DNA of 64,000 nucleotides from Progne subis subis. Taxonomy: Eukaryota; Chordata; Aves; Passeriformes; Hirundinidae. The position numbers were made by a program, and so were the translations under genes. Under the pieces are notes generated by a model. It was not told the DNA's origin. It did not search any database and saw nothing but the letters and a program-made list of their open reading frames with translations. Shown in pieces: positions 43,905-55,735 of this stretch (the first letter of the stretch is position 1; each line of letters starts with the position of its first letter). The DNA is taken from positions 62,001-126,000 of the forward strand of contig JAKJHU010000538.1 of assembly GCA_022316685.1 (NCBI GenBank). Direction: 5' to 3'.

Positions 43905-46586
43905 ATATCCCCATGACAAAACTTTATTGTGCAAATGCTGCTCAAAGCTTTTATTACCTTCCACAGGCACATGGCACATAGAACTAAACATCGACAGTGG
44001 CTAGATTGACGGGCAAAAGACGAAATCCATTCAGTGGCTATTTGTACACGTGCAGCAAATCTTGTCGTGCAAAAGCCTTAGCCAGCTGGCCAGTCGAACT
44101 GACGGCCACCCAAAGGCGGCAGATGTATGCGATAGACAGACTGCCCACCCTCGGGCCCTTCATCCACAACCATCCGGAATCCATTGGTCAGGCCCAGGGG
44201 AGCAACACACTTCTCGCCAATCACTACATGCCCAAGAAGCTGGGGAAGGAAGTACAAACCCAAAAAATAAGTGGAAAAAAAAGGAACAAAGACGGGAGAA
44301 GGCAGGTGGGGAAGGAACGAGAGCAGAGAATCACCCAGAGAAAGCAGCTAGACAATTCCCAGTAATTCAATCATTGCGCTTCAAATTATGGGGCGTCCAC
44401 CAGCTCGCAACTGGTGCTTTTCAAGCAAAGCCACAGTCATATCATGTACACTATAGGGGCAAAAGAGAGCTGGGCATTTTTTCTCAAGATAGACAGCAAA
44501 GGACTACAAAACAGCCACAGAAGCTGACACTGTCTCCAGGTTAAAGCCCCCATTGTGTCTTCAGGCAACAGAACCAATCCTGCTGGAAACAAACTTTAGG
44601 CTGCCTTTTGCATAGGTTTATGAAGTCTTTGAACTTGACTTTCGTAGCTAAAAGCAAAGGATCCAGCACATGTCAACCAGCTTTGTCCTTCCTTGACCTA
44701 CCAAAAACCCCAAACCCTCTTCCCCATGTTAGAAGAACTAATACTACTCTAAACCATGACAGTAAGAACCAGACTACACTCTAAAACAACACAGCATTTT
44801 GTACATGAAGCACATACACAGGGATCAGCACTGCTTTATAGCACTGCTTTTAGTCAAAAAAAGCTCAACTCCATTACAAGCTAGTAGATAGGGCCAGAAA
44901 ACCCAAAGTAGCCTACTGTGCCCTATGAAGACGGAAAGGGGGGATGGGAAAGAGTGTAGAAAATGAGAAACTATCTGCAGGTACAATTCAGCATACAGAA
45001 AACTCCCACAGTACTTACAGATTCACCAGAATCTCCTGCTTCAGTCAACCCAATAACTGGCTCCTTAGGCATGACTAGGAAAAATCTCCCGTCTAGGGGC
45101 AAACAATCATGGAACACAAAGCACTGGAGGAAGAGTAAACAGTTAAAACATAACCGGCTACAGAGAAAGCTAATAGCTTATGCAAACCCTGCTGAACTCC
45201 TACAGAAGCAGATTACCAGATACCCCAAACACAAGCCAGAACATTGATTTTTCTTGCATGAGTATTATGCTTTCGATACCCAAAATAGAGTATATTTACA
45301 GAGCCCCCTCCAGAAGTAGGATTCGTCATGCAAGACCATGGGGGAAGGAGACAGGCTACTACTTGCAATTAACAATCTCCAGTATGTTTTAGTTCGGACT
45401 GATTCTTTCCTAAGCAGTTTTTCTATTGGATGTGGTCCACGCAGAGACTGGAGACAAATGGCTTAACTGAATCAGCAAAGAGTTTAGTGAAGTGGAAGAG
45501 CAGCGGCCATTCATTATCCACAGGACAGGGAGATCAAGTATCAAACACACGCATAATGACAGGAAGCCTGCAAGGGCATAGGATGAGTCTGTCTTCTAGA
45601 CTGCATGCAAACCCCACCTTCAAAAGGAGAAGGAATCCCTAACTGCTAACTTTCAGCATTTTAATAACTAAATCATATGGGATATTACCTTAAAGTTAGC
45701 ATCGCACAGGCAACGGTTGCATTGCTTTACCCCCGGTCTAAGCAGCTCACTCAAGTTCCCAGCACCAGCATCCGTGACCCTTGCAAGCATGCTGTTATCA
45801 CGGTCTTACTTCCCCACAGAAACGAGTTCTGGAAAGCTATGGCAGCCTGCAGGATGACCACTTTGTAATTTTTTTTTATTATTTTTTGTTTTTCTACTAG
45901 AGAAAGACGTAATTCTTTGCCGCCATAATCCAGTTTGGGGGTTCAGAACCAAAGCCTAGCACAGCGAAGCTGTGAAACCTCATCGATGCTGTTAGGAGAC
46001 ACACTGAGACCAAGTTACCGTCGGAGGTCCTTCTCTGCGCGCGCACACGACACGGTGGGGGTGGGATGCGAGGCGAGTCCGGACAACACCAGCAACCCAG
46101 TACGCCCGCGGCAGCCGGAGGGATGGGGGTGCAGCACAGAAAAAGCTATGGCGATGGTGCAGTAGAGAGCGCCACAACCCAGAGAGGCCCCGTCCGTTCC
46201 GCGTCCCTGCACCCACCCGCAGCAGCAGCAGCGCCGCCGCACGCCCTGCCGCGCGCCCGGGCACCGCGCCCCGGGTGTCCTCGGCTCAGATGCCCGCAAG
46301 CGCGGGAGGAGGGGGAGGGGAGGAAGGGAAGACGAACCGCGCACAGAGAGCAAAGCCGCGGCTACCTCCGCGTCCCCTTCGCTGACGATACCACGAAAAC
46401 GCTTTGCCGATGAACTTTCCGAAGACAGTAGTGGCGCCACCACCACAGCGAGAAGACAGCACCCCGTTACTCTCGCAGGCCAAAGACAACGCCCGTCTCC
46501 GCCCCGACACTTCCTCCACTAAGCCCGGCCCTCCGCGGCGCCCATTGGGGCGACGGATCGTGGCCCGCGTCTCAATTTGCTGTCTC
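43905..46586 (-). pseudogene. HINTW: HINTW-like gene, copy 2 (exon frames do not join as in copy 1)
   Basis: Exon 3 coding is 44239-44078 (53 codons plus stop; one codon shorter than copy 1), reading [11 protein letters not shown] and [18 protein letters not shown], with the HIT site again RIHLP. Exon 2 is 45123-45019 (105 nt, donor GTAAGT) and reads CFVFHD then FFLVMPKEPVIGL, closer to HINT1 than copy 1. Exon 1 ends at 46366 and equals copy 1. Because exon 2 lacks the 1-nt deletion of copy 1, the HINT1-like frame of exon 1 runs into TGA soon after the junction; only the alternative exon 1 frame continues, without an ATG. AATAAA lies at 43928-43923. Likely a pseudogene or non-coding. Confidence 0.78.
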
Positions 46587-46726
46587 GCCTGTCTTTTTCG
46601 CTTTTCCCCGCCCCCTTGGCGGGTCCGTCCTCGTCGACCTGGTGCCCGCGGGGCGCGGAGGGATCTGCCCCGTGTAGTGAGTGCTGTGACCCTGAGGGCG
46701 GCCTACGAGGTCGCAGAAGACGCTGT
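45996..46726 (-). promoter_or_regulatory. CpG-rich promoter and exon 1 region of HINTW copy 2
   Basis: Nearly identical to 40280-41010, with the same CCAAT context. Very few differences were seen, which suggests recent homogenisation. Confidence 0.65.
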
Positions 46727-46985
46727 AGTAGCTACAGCTACGATTTCTTGTTATTTGCTACCGCATCGAGTCCACCCCAAAGGTGCCTGGGCCTTTTCGG
46801 TGCTGCTCCCTCCAGTCAAATGACTGCTTTGGCCAGGGCAGGGCAGGCCTGGCCTTAACTTCTCAGGACATTTTGAAAAACCAACAGAAGTTGCTCTACA
46901 CTGTTTGCTGGAAGCCTGACTTCCAGTGCAGACGTTTCTAAGCTGCACGTTTCCTGGAAGCAAATAAAATATAAAGCGTGCGTTT

Positions 46986-47570
46986 GGCACTGCTGGCTTG
47001 AGGGCTCAAGATAGTAGGGTTTGCGTTAAGCTGGATAGGAGGCTTTTAGAAAAATAGGCAGTGCCCTCAAGGCTGCCCAAGGGTGGTCTGTGGTGCCCTG
47101 CAGTCCCGGGGACAGTGAGCGCCTTGAATGGTCCACACAACTGTCTTGCAACATACATAAACCCCGCTTTCCTCTATATCGGGCTAAGGATATCCCTGGC
47201 CTCCTTTGTGGCAAGGGCACATTGTCCTATTTTGCAAAGCTGCTTTCCAGCCAATCGACCTCCAGCATGTACTGGTGCATGGGGCTGTGCCTCCCCAGGT
47301 GCAGGACTTGTGTATCCACAGGTTCCTCGGGTGGTCTCAAAACAGATTGTTTCCTATGATGGAAGGGACTTTGTTCCCCAAGTCCCTGCCTTGAGGTTCA
47401 GGGTCTCAAGAAGTTTGGTAACTGTGCCAGTGAAAACAAAGGAAAATGACTTGCCGAGTACCACAGCCTGGCCACTAGACCTCCTGGCTTATTTATCAGC
47501 AAGGGGGAGTGGAGGTGGGTTGGCGTACGCTTTCTTTAGTCTTATTTTCTGACCAATGCACCTGTGGAAG
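46986..47570. other. No gene recognised
   Basis: A 160-codon plus-strand frame (47061-47552) has no domain I recognise and begins outside any promoter context; it is probably chance. Confidence 0.35.
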
Positions 47571-48010
47571 CCCATCTTATGATTCTTTACATCCCCTGCC
47601 AAATACAGATCCAGCTTTGCCTTAGCTTTTCTGATCCCATCCCTACAGACCTTGGCAGCATCTTTAGATTCTTCCCAGAGTGCGTGTCCCTGCTTCCACT
47701 ACCTATGCATTTCCACTTCATGCTTCAGCTCAACCAGAAGAGAAGGCCCTTACTCAGCAACGCTCATCTCCTGCCTAATTTGCCTGATTTCTTACATCGA
47801 CCTCATCTTCCTAATCTGGTGGCCTATAGGAGATACCAACCACAAGGTTTCCTTTGTTGGCTTGTGTGGGATGATGACCACAGAGCCAGCCAAGGTCTAA
47901 GGCTTACTATATATGGCCTAAACCGTGTACCCTCCACGTTATCTTTCCTGATGGAGATCCACATAGCTGACGTCAAGAAAGGACAATGCGGCCGAAGAAG
48001 GAGTTCAAGG
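47571..48010 (-). mobile_element. CR1-like LINE internal fragment, antisense
   Basis: On plus it reads CTTTGCCTTAGCTTTTCTGATCCC, GCATTTCCACTTC and TCTCCTGCC..TTGCCTGATTTCTTACA, a word order I associate with antisense avian CR1-type repeats. The identification rests on pattern memory and is uncertain. Confidence 0.35.
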
Positions 48011-48749
48011 ACAGCTAGGATAGGCGTCTTTTGGCTCTGATGAACAGCATGATATGGAAAGAAGTCTTAAGCTTGGAACTTTGAAGGACACCAAGGCCAA
48101 AAAAGGAACCTTTGCCTGATTAAGGGTCATTTAAGTATTAAAACGCACACTCATGCATATGCTAATAAGCTTACTGAAGTACATGCTACCACATATATGA
48201 TTATATTACTCAGCTCTCCAATTAGATCATGCTATACGTAAGGAGGAGAAGGCTGGGCTGTGTATAACGAGGGTAGAAATTTCAGCTAGGTAGCAGGAAT
48301 TCCCAGGAGATGTCGGAGACAGTTGCCGATCTGTTCTCTTCTCCCTCCTCTGAAGTGGGGGCACCCTCTTGGGAAGGTTCTACATTCCATTGCTATTATT
48401 AGTATTGCATGGATTAGCACGATGTTATTAGAGCTCTACCACAGTTAGTGCGTTTCTCAACAGCAATTCCAAATCTCTATTTCTGTAACTTCAGAAAACC
48501 ACTCTATTCCTGAATCTGCGCTCGCAAAGGTTCTTGGAGAATGCAACCAGATTCACAGTGCTGAACTGGTTGTAATCGGAAACTAAGCCTAACCCCACTC
48601 AGTCCCTCTGATCTTGAAGGACCAGCTGGAACGCAAGGGGATTTATTTTCCGCCAAATGTCTTACTCTTAACGCAACAGCTTGGCCTCTAATTTTCACCC
48701 ATAAATTCTCAACCTGTTCATCGCTGTTTTTCTAAGACAGCTCTGTAGA
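48011..48749. other. AT-rich stretch, no gene recognised
   Basis: Short frames only. No terminal repeats or retroviral motifs were identified. Confidence 0.4.
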
Positions 48750-49540
48750 GGAAATCCCTCTTATTTTTGGTTTACCTAGAGGGTCACCTCTGCCTCTCCT
48801 TACTTTTGACCAGTTTATAGCCATTGATTGCGGAGCTCCAGTCATTGAGTTGTCCCAGCACATTTTTACTATAGCGATGACATTGTGTCCTTGGGTGACT
48901 TTATGATGCTTGTATCCCCAATCGTCTGTTCTGTTTGTGCTGTATATTGAGTCCTGTGCCTTTAAGACTAGTTCTGGGAGCAAAGGAGAAGCAAGAAGAA
49001 GCAAAGAGTTTGGTTTGAGAAAACCGCTTGACTCCTCCACATTCTTCTCCGGACTAGGTGTTCGGCTGAGGCTCGGAGAGACTGCAGGACAGAGATCTTT
49101 TTGCTTTTAGTTAGCTTTAGCTAGCTAAGGCAGAGAAGTTCCCTAGACTGTTTTTTTTTATCTTTTTCTTAGGACTGTTTAAACCTGCTCTAGACTGAAA
49201 AAACCAGGGGGGCACCGGGGGGCTTGCACCTACGGCCCACCAGGGCCTAGACTTTGGCATTTTCCAGCAGCGCTGGAGGGACTGGGACTGATAAGAGACT
49301 GAGAGAAAGCCGAGCTACACCTACGGCGAGAACTTTCTCAATTTGCCATCTCACTCCAGAATGAGAGGTTTTATTGTTTCATATTATTCATTCTTTGTAC
49401 TTGCGGGCACTTTGTTAAGTAAAATAGTTTTTTCCACTTTTCTCTGAGGAAGTTCTTTCCCAGACCGGTTAGGGGAAGAAGCCGTTTAAGTTTGCTCCCC
49501 AGAGGGACCACATTCAGGGGTTTTCTCCCAAATTTGCCCT
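48750..49540 (+). repeat. ERV LTR-like sequence adjoining ERVL-3 pol
   Basis: It includes CCTGTGCCTTTAAGAC, TTTAAACCTGCTCTAGACTG and GGGGGCTTGCACCTACGGCCC, and ends near CTAAACCTAA where RNase H coding begins. The 5' limit is uncertain. Confidence 0.5.
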
Positions 49541-50245
49541 AAACCTAATGCTCTGTGGGGTTGGCTGGAAAGGTGGAAAAAGGCCAACTGGCAGCGTTGG
49601 TGGGAAACCAATTTGGGCTGCAGATGAGTGGAAGGACATTGCCACTCGGGTAGAGAAGCTACCTGTGAAAGTCTGCCAGGTAGATGCCCACGTCCCCAAG
49701 AATTGGGCTAATGAGGAGCACCGAATCAACGAGCAGGTAGATCAGGCTGCAAAGATAGAGATGTCAAAGATAGACTTAGATTGGCAACACAAGGGACTCA
49801 TTTCAAGAACAGCCTTATAAACACCTGGGCTAGAGAACATGGCATTGAGTGGGCGTACCATATTCCTTATCATGCGCCAGCAGCCGGGAAAGTTGAACGG
49901 TGCAATGGCCTGCTTAAAATCTCCTTGAAGGCAATAGGTGGGGGGACTTTCAAGAACTGAGAGATTAATTTAGCAATGGCCACCTGGTTAGTGAACACTC
50001 AAGGTTCCACCAACCGAGCAGGTCCCGCCCAATCTGAGCCCCTGAGAACAACAGATGGAGATAAGGTTCCAGTGGTACACATGAGAGGTATGCTGGGAAA
50101 AAATGTTTGGATTAATTCTGCCTCCAACAAAGACAATCCCACCCGTGGGGTTGTTTTCGCTCAGGGACCTGGTTGCACATGGTGGGTGATGCAAAAGGAT
50201 GGAGACACCCGATGCATATCTCAAGGGGCCCTTGTTTTAGGGTGA
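49541..50245 (+). pseudogene. pol: ERVL-3 RNase H end and integrase fragment
   Basis: The plus frame begins at the RNase H motif for NALWGWL (shifted after Leu), continues KVCQVDAHVPKNWANEEH and LDWQHKG, the RNase H end. It then reads integrase HIPYHAPAAGKVERCNGLLK with the catalytic Glu near 49890. A deletion between the zinc domain and this motif, a TGA near 49960 and a shift break it. It ends with QKDGDTRCISQG and a stop at 50243. This is the 3' part of a third ERVL, in plus orientation. Confidence 0.75.
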
Positions 50246-50347
50246 ACACTGTGACTGTGTCTGTATCCATATCCACATGTATATATGTATATAATTTAAA
50301 GGTTTAAATTTAATATAATATCTTGGTATGGGGAAAAATTCAGGGTA

Positions 50348-50776
50348 TGTTGTAGTGCATTAAGTGGGTTTATATTGTGTTTCATTTTTATATTGGGTTT
50401 TGTAATGTTTTCTTCTATATCCCCTGTTCCCCTTAGAAACTGTATCACGTGGTTTGTCCCTGCTCAGCCGTGCCCATCCTCCCACACTGGAATGTAACCC
50501 AACTCTGCTCCACTCCCACCTTGTCCCTGATTGGGTAGTGGCTTGTACCTGCCTCTAGGCTAGGGCCTGTCCGCTGGATAAAAGCCCTGGGATGGAGGCA
50601 GGGCAGTCTCTTTTGCATGGGAACGGGGATGAGGAAGGAGCTACTGGGATCTGGACTCTGCAGGGGCAAGACCCCCAAAAATAAAGCCGTGATTTTCCCC
50701 CCCCCCGGAGCAAAGAGCAGACTCTCTTTCCTTTTGCCATCGACGGATGTCTGGGTCTCTCTAAAGAACCGCCACA
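50348..50776 (+). repeat. Solo LTR with imperfect 6-bp TSD (AGGGTA/GGGGTA)
   Basis: It begins TGTTGTAGTGC and ends GAACCGCCACA, between AGGGTA (50342-50347) and GGGGTA (50777-50782). TATA-like GATAAAAG at about 50577 and AATAAA at about 50681. It is of the 29400-29937 family. It sits between ERVL-3 pol and its LTR. Confidence 0.8.
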
Positions 50777-50787
50777 GGGGTATATAA

Positions 50788-51521
50788 TGTTGGGGGTTAG
50801 GTTTGTTCCTTTTTTTTTTTCCTTTAGAATTTTTCCCCATAAGTTGCTAAGAGACTAAGTACTGATGCTTAGAGGGTACTTGACCCACACAAAAGGCCGA
50901 AGTCAGGAGGGGGAAAATCACATGAGTTTTGGGGGAGGGAAAAGGATAGGCCTGGGAGAGCTTAGGGTTCTTCCTGCCCTCAGCATCGGAGAGGACGGTC
51001 AGGCTGCTGTTTCCTGCAGGAGGAGTCCACTGTCAACAGAAAGTCCGGTCCTGAGAAATCTACCATCATCTGCTTCTGTCCCCAGGAATTCAGAGCCCCT
51101 TTGCCTGCCCTGCTGGAGCTGGGCCAGCCCTGGCCAGCTGTCACGGCTTCTTCAGCACTGCTCACTTTGCCGGGACACCCCCTCTGCCTACCGGGACATA
51201 TCCTGCTGTCCCAGCCACCAGCCTGGGAATTTCCAACGTTCCAGCTTAGTGCTCTTGGAGTCCCAGGAGATCAGACCGCCCCAGGCTTTGTGAAACAAAG
51301 CCTCTCGAGGTTCTTGCTTCTGTTTATTATTAATGCTGTAGTTGTTGTTGTTTGTTTGCCTTGTTATACTTACTAGTAAAGAACTGGTTTTCCTTTCCCC
51401 ATAGCCCGGCCTGAAAAGCCTCTTCTAAATTATAATAACTTGGAGGGAGGGCATTAGAATTCACCATTCCTAGAGAGGCCCCGCCCCTCTCTAGCAGATA
51501 CCTGTCTTTCAAACCAAGACA
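50788..51521 (+). repeat. 3' LTR of ERVL-3
   Basis: It starts TGTTGGGGGTTAGG and ends CAAACCAAGACA, the family of 6333 and 18438. Its position downstream of plus-strand ERVL integrase identifies it as the ERVL LTR family. Confidence 0.82.
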
Positions 51522-51622
51522 GCAAGAAACGGGCACCAAAGGCAACAAACTGGTTTGCCTGGAGGCTGGGCTAATAAGCAGCCAAAACTGCCTGAACACA
51601 GCAGAAAATCCGACTAAGAGTC

Positions 51623-52409
51623 TGTTACGTGATGGTCATGGGCTGGAGGCAGGCACACGACAGTACATGCCGCGGGTCATCAGGAAACAGCCTGTTTTAT
51701 AGTTCAGTGCTTCTTTTTCAGGGTGTGGAGGCTGTTAAGCCAGACAGTGTTAATACAAACACACTCCCCTGGAGAGAAACCAGACAGTAATATAAACAAG
51801 GCCCCTTGGAAAGGGAGCAGTTGGGCCAGACAGAATATAAACACAACTCCCTAAAGGAGAAACCCTGGCAAACAGCTCTCTGTTATGGTGAAGGAATGTG
51901 TTAATCAGTTATACCCCACTGGTTCTTTTTTACCCCAGCCGATTGGTCCGTTTTGTATCCTTCCCCTGATTGGTCCCTTTTCCAATTCTTCTCACAATTG
52001 GCCAAGTTGTGAAACCCAAACCCTAGCTACCCTATATAGTCCCACTCACCTTGGGCTCTCGGGCTCTTTTCTGCTCCCGACCTGTGGAATAAAGAAGCTT
52101 TCCTGGAGATCGGAAAGACCCCGTCTCACTTTTATTCCTGCATCACCCGGGCTGGCAAACATGGCTCTGCTGCTCGGGCAGCTCCTCAAAGAGCAAATCA
52201 CTCTGCACCTGAGAGTGCACTAGAGAGCAAATCACTTTGCACTTTACAGTGCTCCAAAGAGAGAAATCACTTTGCACCTAAGGGTGCACAGAGAGCTGAA
52301 TCACTCTCCGTCTGAGTGTGTCTGTGCCTCCGTTGATCTAGGTGTCTTTTTAAAGACGTTTCTAGCCAGGATGGTCACGGCACCTTCACCACCGGACCAG
52401 GCTGTGACA
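51623..52409 (+). repeat. 5' LTR of ERV-K copy 2
   Basis: TATA-like CTATATAG at 52032-52039 and AATAAA at 52087-52092. It ends GGCTGTGACA, two bases before the primer site. The start TGTTACGTGATGG is inferred. It contains 34-bp tandem repeats in the 3' part. Confidence 0.7.
52183..52310 (+). repeat. Four ~34-bp tandem repeats in the ERV-K LTR 3' part
   Basis: Units read AGAGCAAATCACTYTGCAC followed by TGAGAGTGCAC-type ends, starting near 52187, 52222, 52257 and 52292. They lie downstream of AATAAA, in U5-like sequence. The last is degenerate. Confidence 0.75.
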
Positions 52410-52411
52410 AG

Positions 52412-52429
52412 TGGCACCCAATGTGAGGC
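52412..52429 (+). other. Primer-binding site of ERV-K
   Basis: TGGCACCCAATGTGAGGC starts two bases after the LTR end. It differs from the lysine-type site TGGCGCCCAACGTGGGGC at three positions, in keeping with a beta-like virus. Confidence 0.75.
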
Positions 52430-52728
52430 AAACACCTCAGTTTCCCCTCAAGAAGCATCTCCATCTAGCTCTGGCTGCTGGACTTCAAGCTGGTTTTGGT
52501 TAGCCACTTCCCCAAGGGGAACCATCTGTGTTTTAGCATGTGCTACCCGCGGGGCACCGATCGGGACCCTCAAGACCATCGGACGAGGACCGACCAGTTT
52601 GGGTGACCACTCCTTAGCAGTTTTCAGTTGACCCAGTCAGCGCCATTGGGCGAAGCAAAATTGTAAGTTTTTAGGGCACTGTCCCTCCTCTTTCAGGTCT
52701 TTTCTTTGTTTTTTTTCCTTTTACTGCT
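52430..52728 (+). other. ERV-K leader, cut by a solo LTR
   Basis: Non-coding leader between the primer site and gag, with a donor-like TTGTAAGTTT at about 52660. It ends ...TTACTGCT at the solo LTR and resumes with CTGCTGAACGGGG before the gag ATG. Confidence 0.6.
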
Positions 52729-53293
52729 TGTGAAAAGTGCATATTATATGGCTCTAAGCAAGATATTTACTATATGTGTTGTGTTGTGTTGATGGTTGGT
52801 GTTGTATTAATAGTTTGATAGTATGGTAAATGTAGTTTTGTAGTTAAAATGTAGTTTTTATGTACTAACCACAGGAAAACCTAAATCTTTCAGAGAAAAA
52901 AAGAATTTACTACCTCCTTATCAGAAGAAACCAACTCCTCCTCTCTCTCTCAGCCTTGAGGATGCCATAAAGATTAAAAAAGAAAAAAAAAATAAAAATT
53001 GATACTAACCAGAGACGATTCTTTGTTTGAATGGAATTTATACATCATGTATGAAATGTATGAATATTCAACAGGCTATTGCTTTTAAGAGATAATCCTT
53101 TGTTAACGGGGGTCCTTCTCCGGAGCTTTTTTGCTCGGGGAGGCACCCAGACGTCTGTAACTTTGTTTTTATTGTCTCGTATTGTCCTAACTCTAAAATT
53201 GTTCAATTTTTTTACTCTAATTCTATTTTTATAACCATCTTATTTACTATTAAACTTTTAAAATTTTAAAACAAGTGATTGGCGTTTTTCACA
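52729..53293 (+). repeat. Solo LTR of the ERV-1 family with perfect 5-bp TSD (CTGCT)
   Basis: TGTGAAAAGTGC...TTTTTCACA lies between CTGCT at 52724-52728 and 53294-53298, within the ERV-K leader. It occupies the same site as the 3' LTR of the provirus at 1-3888, so it is the recombined form of that integration. Confidence 0.92.
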
Positions 53294-53321
53294 CTGCTGA
53301 ACGGGGAGTGGAGATTTTGGT

Positions 53322-54182
53322 ATGGGAAACAAGCTTAGCAGACCATCTCTCACCCCATCCGAGCGAGACATTTATATCAAAGTTCAAAATACCCTTGTTG
53401 TGGGAGATTTTAAGTTTAGTAAAGGGGACCGGAAACATTTCATTCATTTTGTGTTCAGGTTTTTTCCTAACACAAACCCTGATTCAGCTCTTTCTGACTC
53501 TTTTTGGGACAACGTGGGGAAGCAGTTGAATGTTGTGCAGTTAAATGGGGATCTTTCTGTTGCTAAATTTTTCCCGCTGTTTCAGTTAATAGTTAATTCT
53601 TTTGAAAAGGAGGGAATTGGCTTGGGGAAAAATTTGGGTGCTTCAGGAAATGTTAATGGGTCCCCGTTAAAGACCCTTTCCCCTTTTCCCTCCCCCCATG
53701 TCCCTAAACGCTTTTCCCTGCCTCAGAGTGGGTCAGCAGGCGGTTCCCGCGACTCTGCGCCGGGTTGCCACCGTCTCCCGGTTGTCTCCCGATCCCCTTT
53801 CTCCCCTTCCTAGGGCAGCACTGGCCATGCTGTGCTGGACCTTCCCCTCAACCTCCTACCTATACCCAATTACCTGAGTTTATCCCCTCCACAAGTTCCT
53901 AGTTCACAAGTTCTATGTCCCCAAAATGGCACCAGCAACATGGCCAGCCCTGCCATTTTGTCTTCCCTCAGCCCAAGTTTTCCCGCCCTTCAGACCCAAA
54001 ATGGCCACCCTTCAGTTCCTCCTCCGCCCTTTCCCGTGCACACCATTGCGCATGCGCCCACCATCGTGCCCAGCTCCTCCCCTTTCCCTTCATCCCCTGC
54101 ATCATTGGGTGAAACCACGGCGGGCCCCTCCCTCTCTTCCAGGAATGCTCCTGACATCGGAAACACCAACTGTTTAGTTTGA
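53322..54182 (+). pseudogene. gag: gag of ERV-K copy 2: matrix and Pro-rich region, same amber stop
   Basis: It is the duplicate of 3917-4777 with only a few differences. TAG at 53811-53813 again splits the frame, and Pro-rich sequence continues in register to TGA near 54180. Leader, primer site and 5' LTR are preserved upstream only in this copy. Confidence 0.8.
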
Positions 54183-54706
54183 TTATAATTTAAGCAATTT
54201 GAGACTTTAATTTGAGAAGAAACAGCTCAAAAGCCTTGTTAAAATGAGTCTATAATAAAAAACAACCCGAGACTAGAAACAGGACTTTTAAGACAGAGTG
54301 GGGTGAAGGATGTGCAGTCTGGAGAACAAAGAAATACTTTGTAACATCAGAGAGAGAGGAACTCCACAGGACAAGTTGTAACATACCTCCAATAGCAGCA
54401 GAAACAAACAAAAAAAAAAAAAAAACCAGAGCAAAGCAAATCAAAAAGTAAAAAAAAACAGAGCGCCAACCAAGTACAAGTAAAAGAAAAGCATGCTTTG
54501 GTAATCCCAAAAAGCAGTCTATTCCTCACACTGACCCTAAGAAGCAGAGCGAGACCAATCCGGAAGGTTCAAAAACTGCTTTCCCCCCTGAGAGGAATGA
54601 CAAGATTTGTCTTTACAAACAAGCCCTGGGTCTGCTGGTAGATAAAACTAGCACTGAGAGATATGAGAAACAATGGGATGGATTCTACTGACTGATGAAT
54701 GGAAAA

Positions 54707-55385
54707 TGTAATAAATACGATGGACCAAATTCTATAAATCAAAATTTAGAATTTTATTGAGAGACAAAATGACAGTCTCTGATAGCCACAATTAAAAGGA
54801 CAGCGTCGAGCCCGGGATTGGAGCTGGGTGAACGCAGTAACACACTCTGTCAGTATGTCACCCCCCAAGTCCACATTTCTGGTTTGGAGCTGTCTCTTTT
54901 TATACAGTGGATCGCTGAGAGAAAATCGGGGCTCCGAGGTTCCCTCTTCTGAGGCAGCCTCATTAGATATTCATGTTCGGGTTCTGGTATTTTGAAAGGA
55001 TTTGCTCGGGGAGACTGTCCTTAATTGTCGTGTCCAGGTGCTGTGCAGAGATGTTAATGTCGGGAGGAGACGGATGAGATATCGATCTGATGTAATCATT
55101 TGGTTCTCCAGGTTCTCCATCTCCCTTTTCCGTTGTCTTTGTTCTCCTCTTAACGATTCCCGGCAGAGGTATCCTCGTGTCCCTTTTCGTGTAATTCTTA
55201 GCATAGTTTTCTCGTGTCCCTCCTGTGTAATCTCTGGCAAAAGGAAATTCCTTGTACCCCTCTCTGTGCAGCTTTCGTCTCAGTTAACCCATAGTATATT
55301 TGATTAGAAATAAAACTTATATTTATAGGGGGTGAATTACATCTTATAACTTTTAACACAAATTAACTTTAGGACATATATCACA
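54707..55385 (-). repeat. Solo LTR with TSD GAAAA (duplicate of 5302-5982)
   Basis: Same family and same flanking GAAAA (54702-54706, 55386-55390), so the insertion predates the duplication. Confidence 0.88.
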
Positions 55386-55390
55386 GAAAA

Positions 55391-55735
55391 GAAGAAATTT
55401 GCCTTTACAAACAAACTGTAGGTTTGTTTATAAATGCAATTGAATATTGAAAGATGAAAGTAACACTGGGGAAAAACCCATAAATCCCATAAGAATTAAA
55501 AATTAGGGGGGTTATACATTAAAAGGGGAATCTTAGGTCTTAGGCGTTTTGGGAAGTCTGTACCTCTCAAGTACCTCAGCCAATGGGGAAAGTGAGAGGG
55601 AAATGCAGGCGGAAAATTAGGATAAAAAGGAGGCTGCGTCCTCCAAAAAACTGAGAGACCCCAGGGGAAATGCCCCATGGCCTCTCCCTTTATTCAAATA
55701 AAGTAAAAGGACTCCTCTGTCTCCTTTTTGGACAT
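55391..55735 (+). repeat. LTR-like module (duplicate of 5988-6332)
   Basis: Same TATA-like and AATAAA arrangement as 5988-6332. Its 3' remainder is missing because the hybrid LTR to the right leads into other sequence. Confidence 0.5.

Larger units (their letters stand above)
43588..46985 (-). repeat. HINTW duplication unit, copy 2
   Basis: Second copy of the unit at 37803-41250. 45124-46950 is near-identical to 39406-41230; 43588-45123 is diverged except for a patch around 44445-44570 that is again identical. Confidence 0.85.

Noticed and set aside
47061..47552. 163-codon plus frame
   Set aside because: No recognisable domain, no supporting neighbours, and placed in repeat-like sequence.
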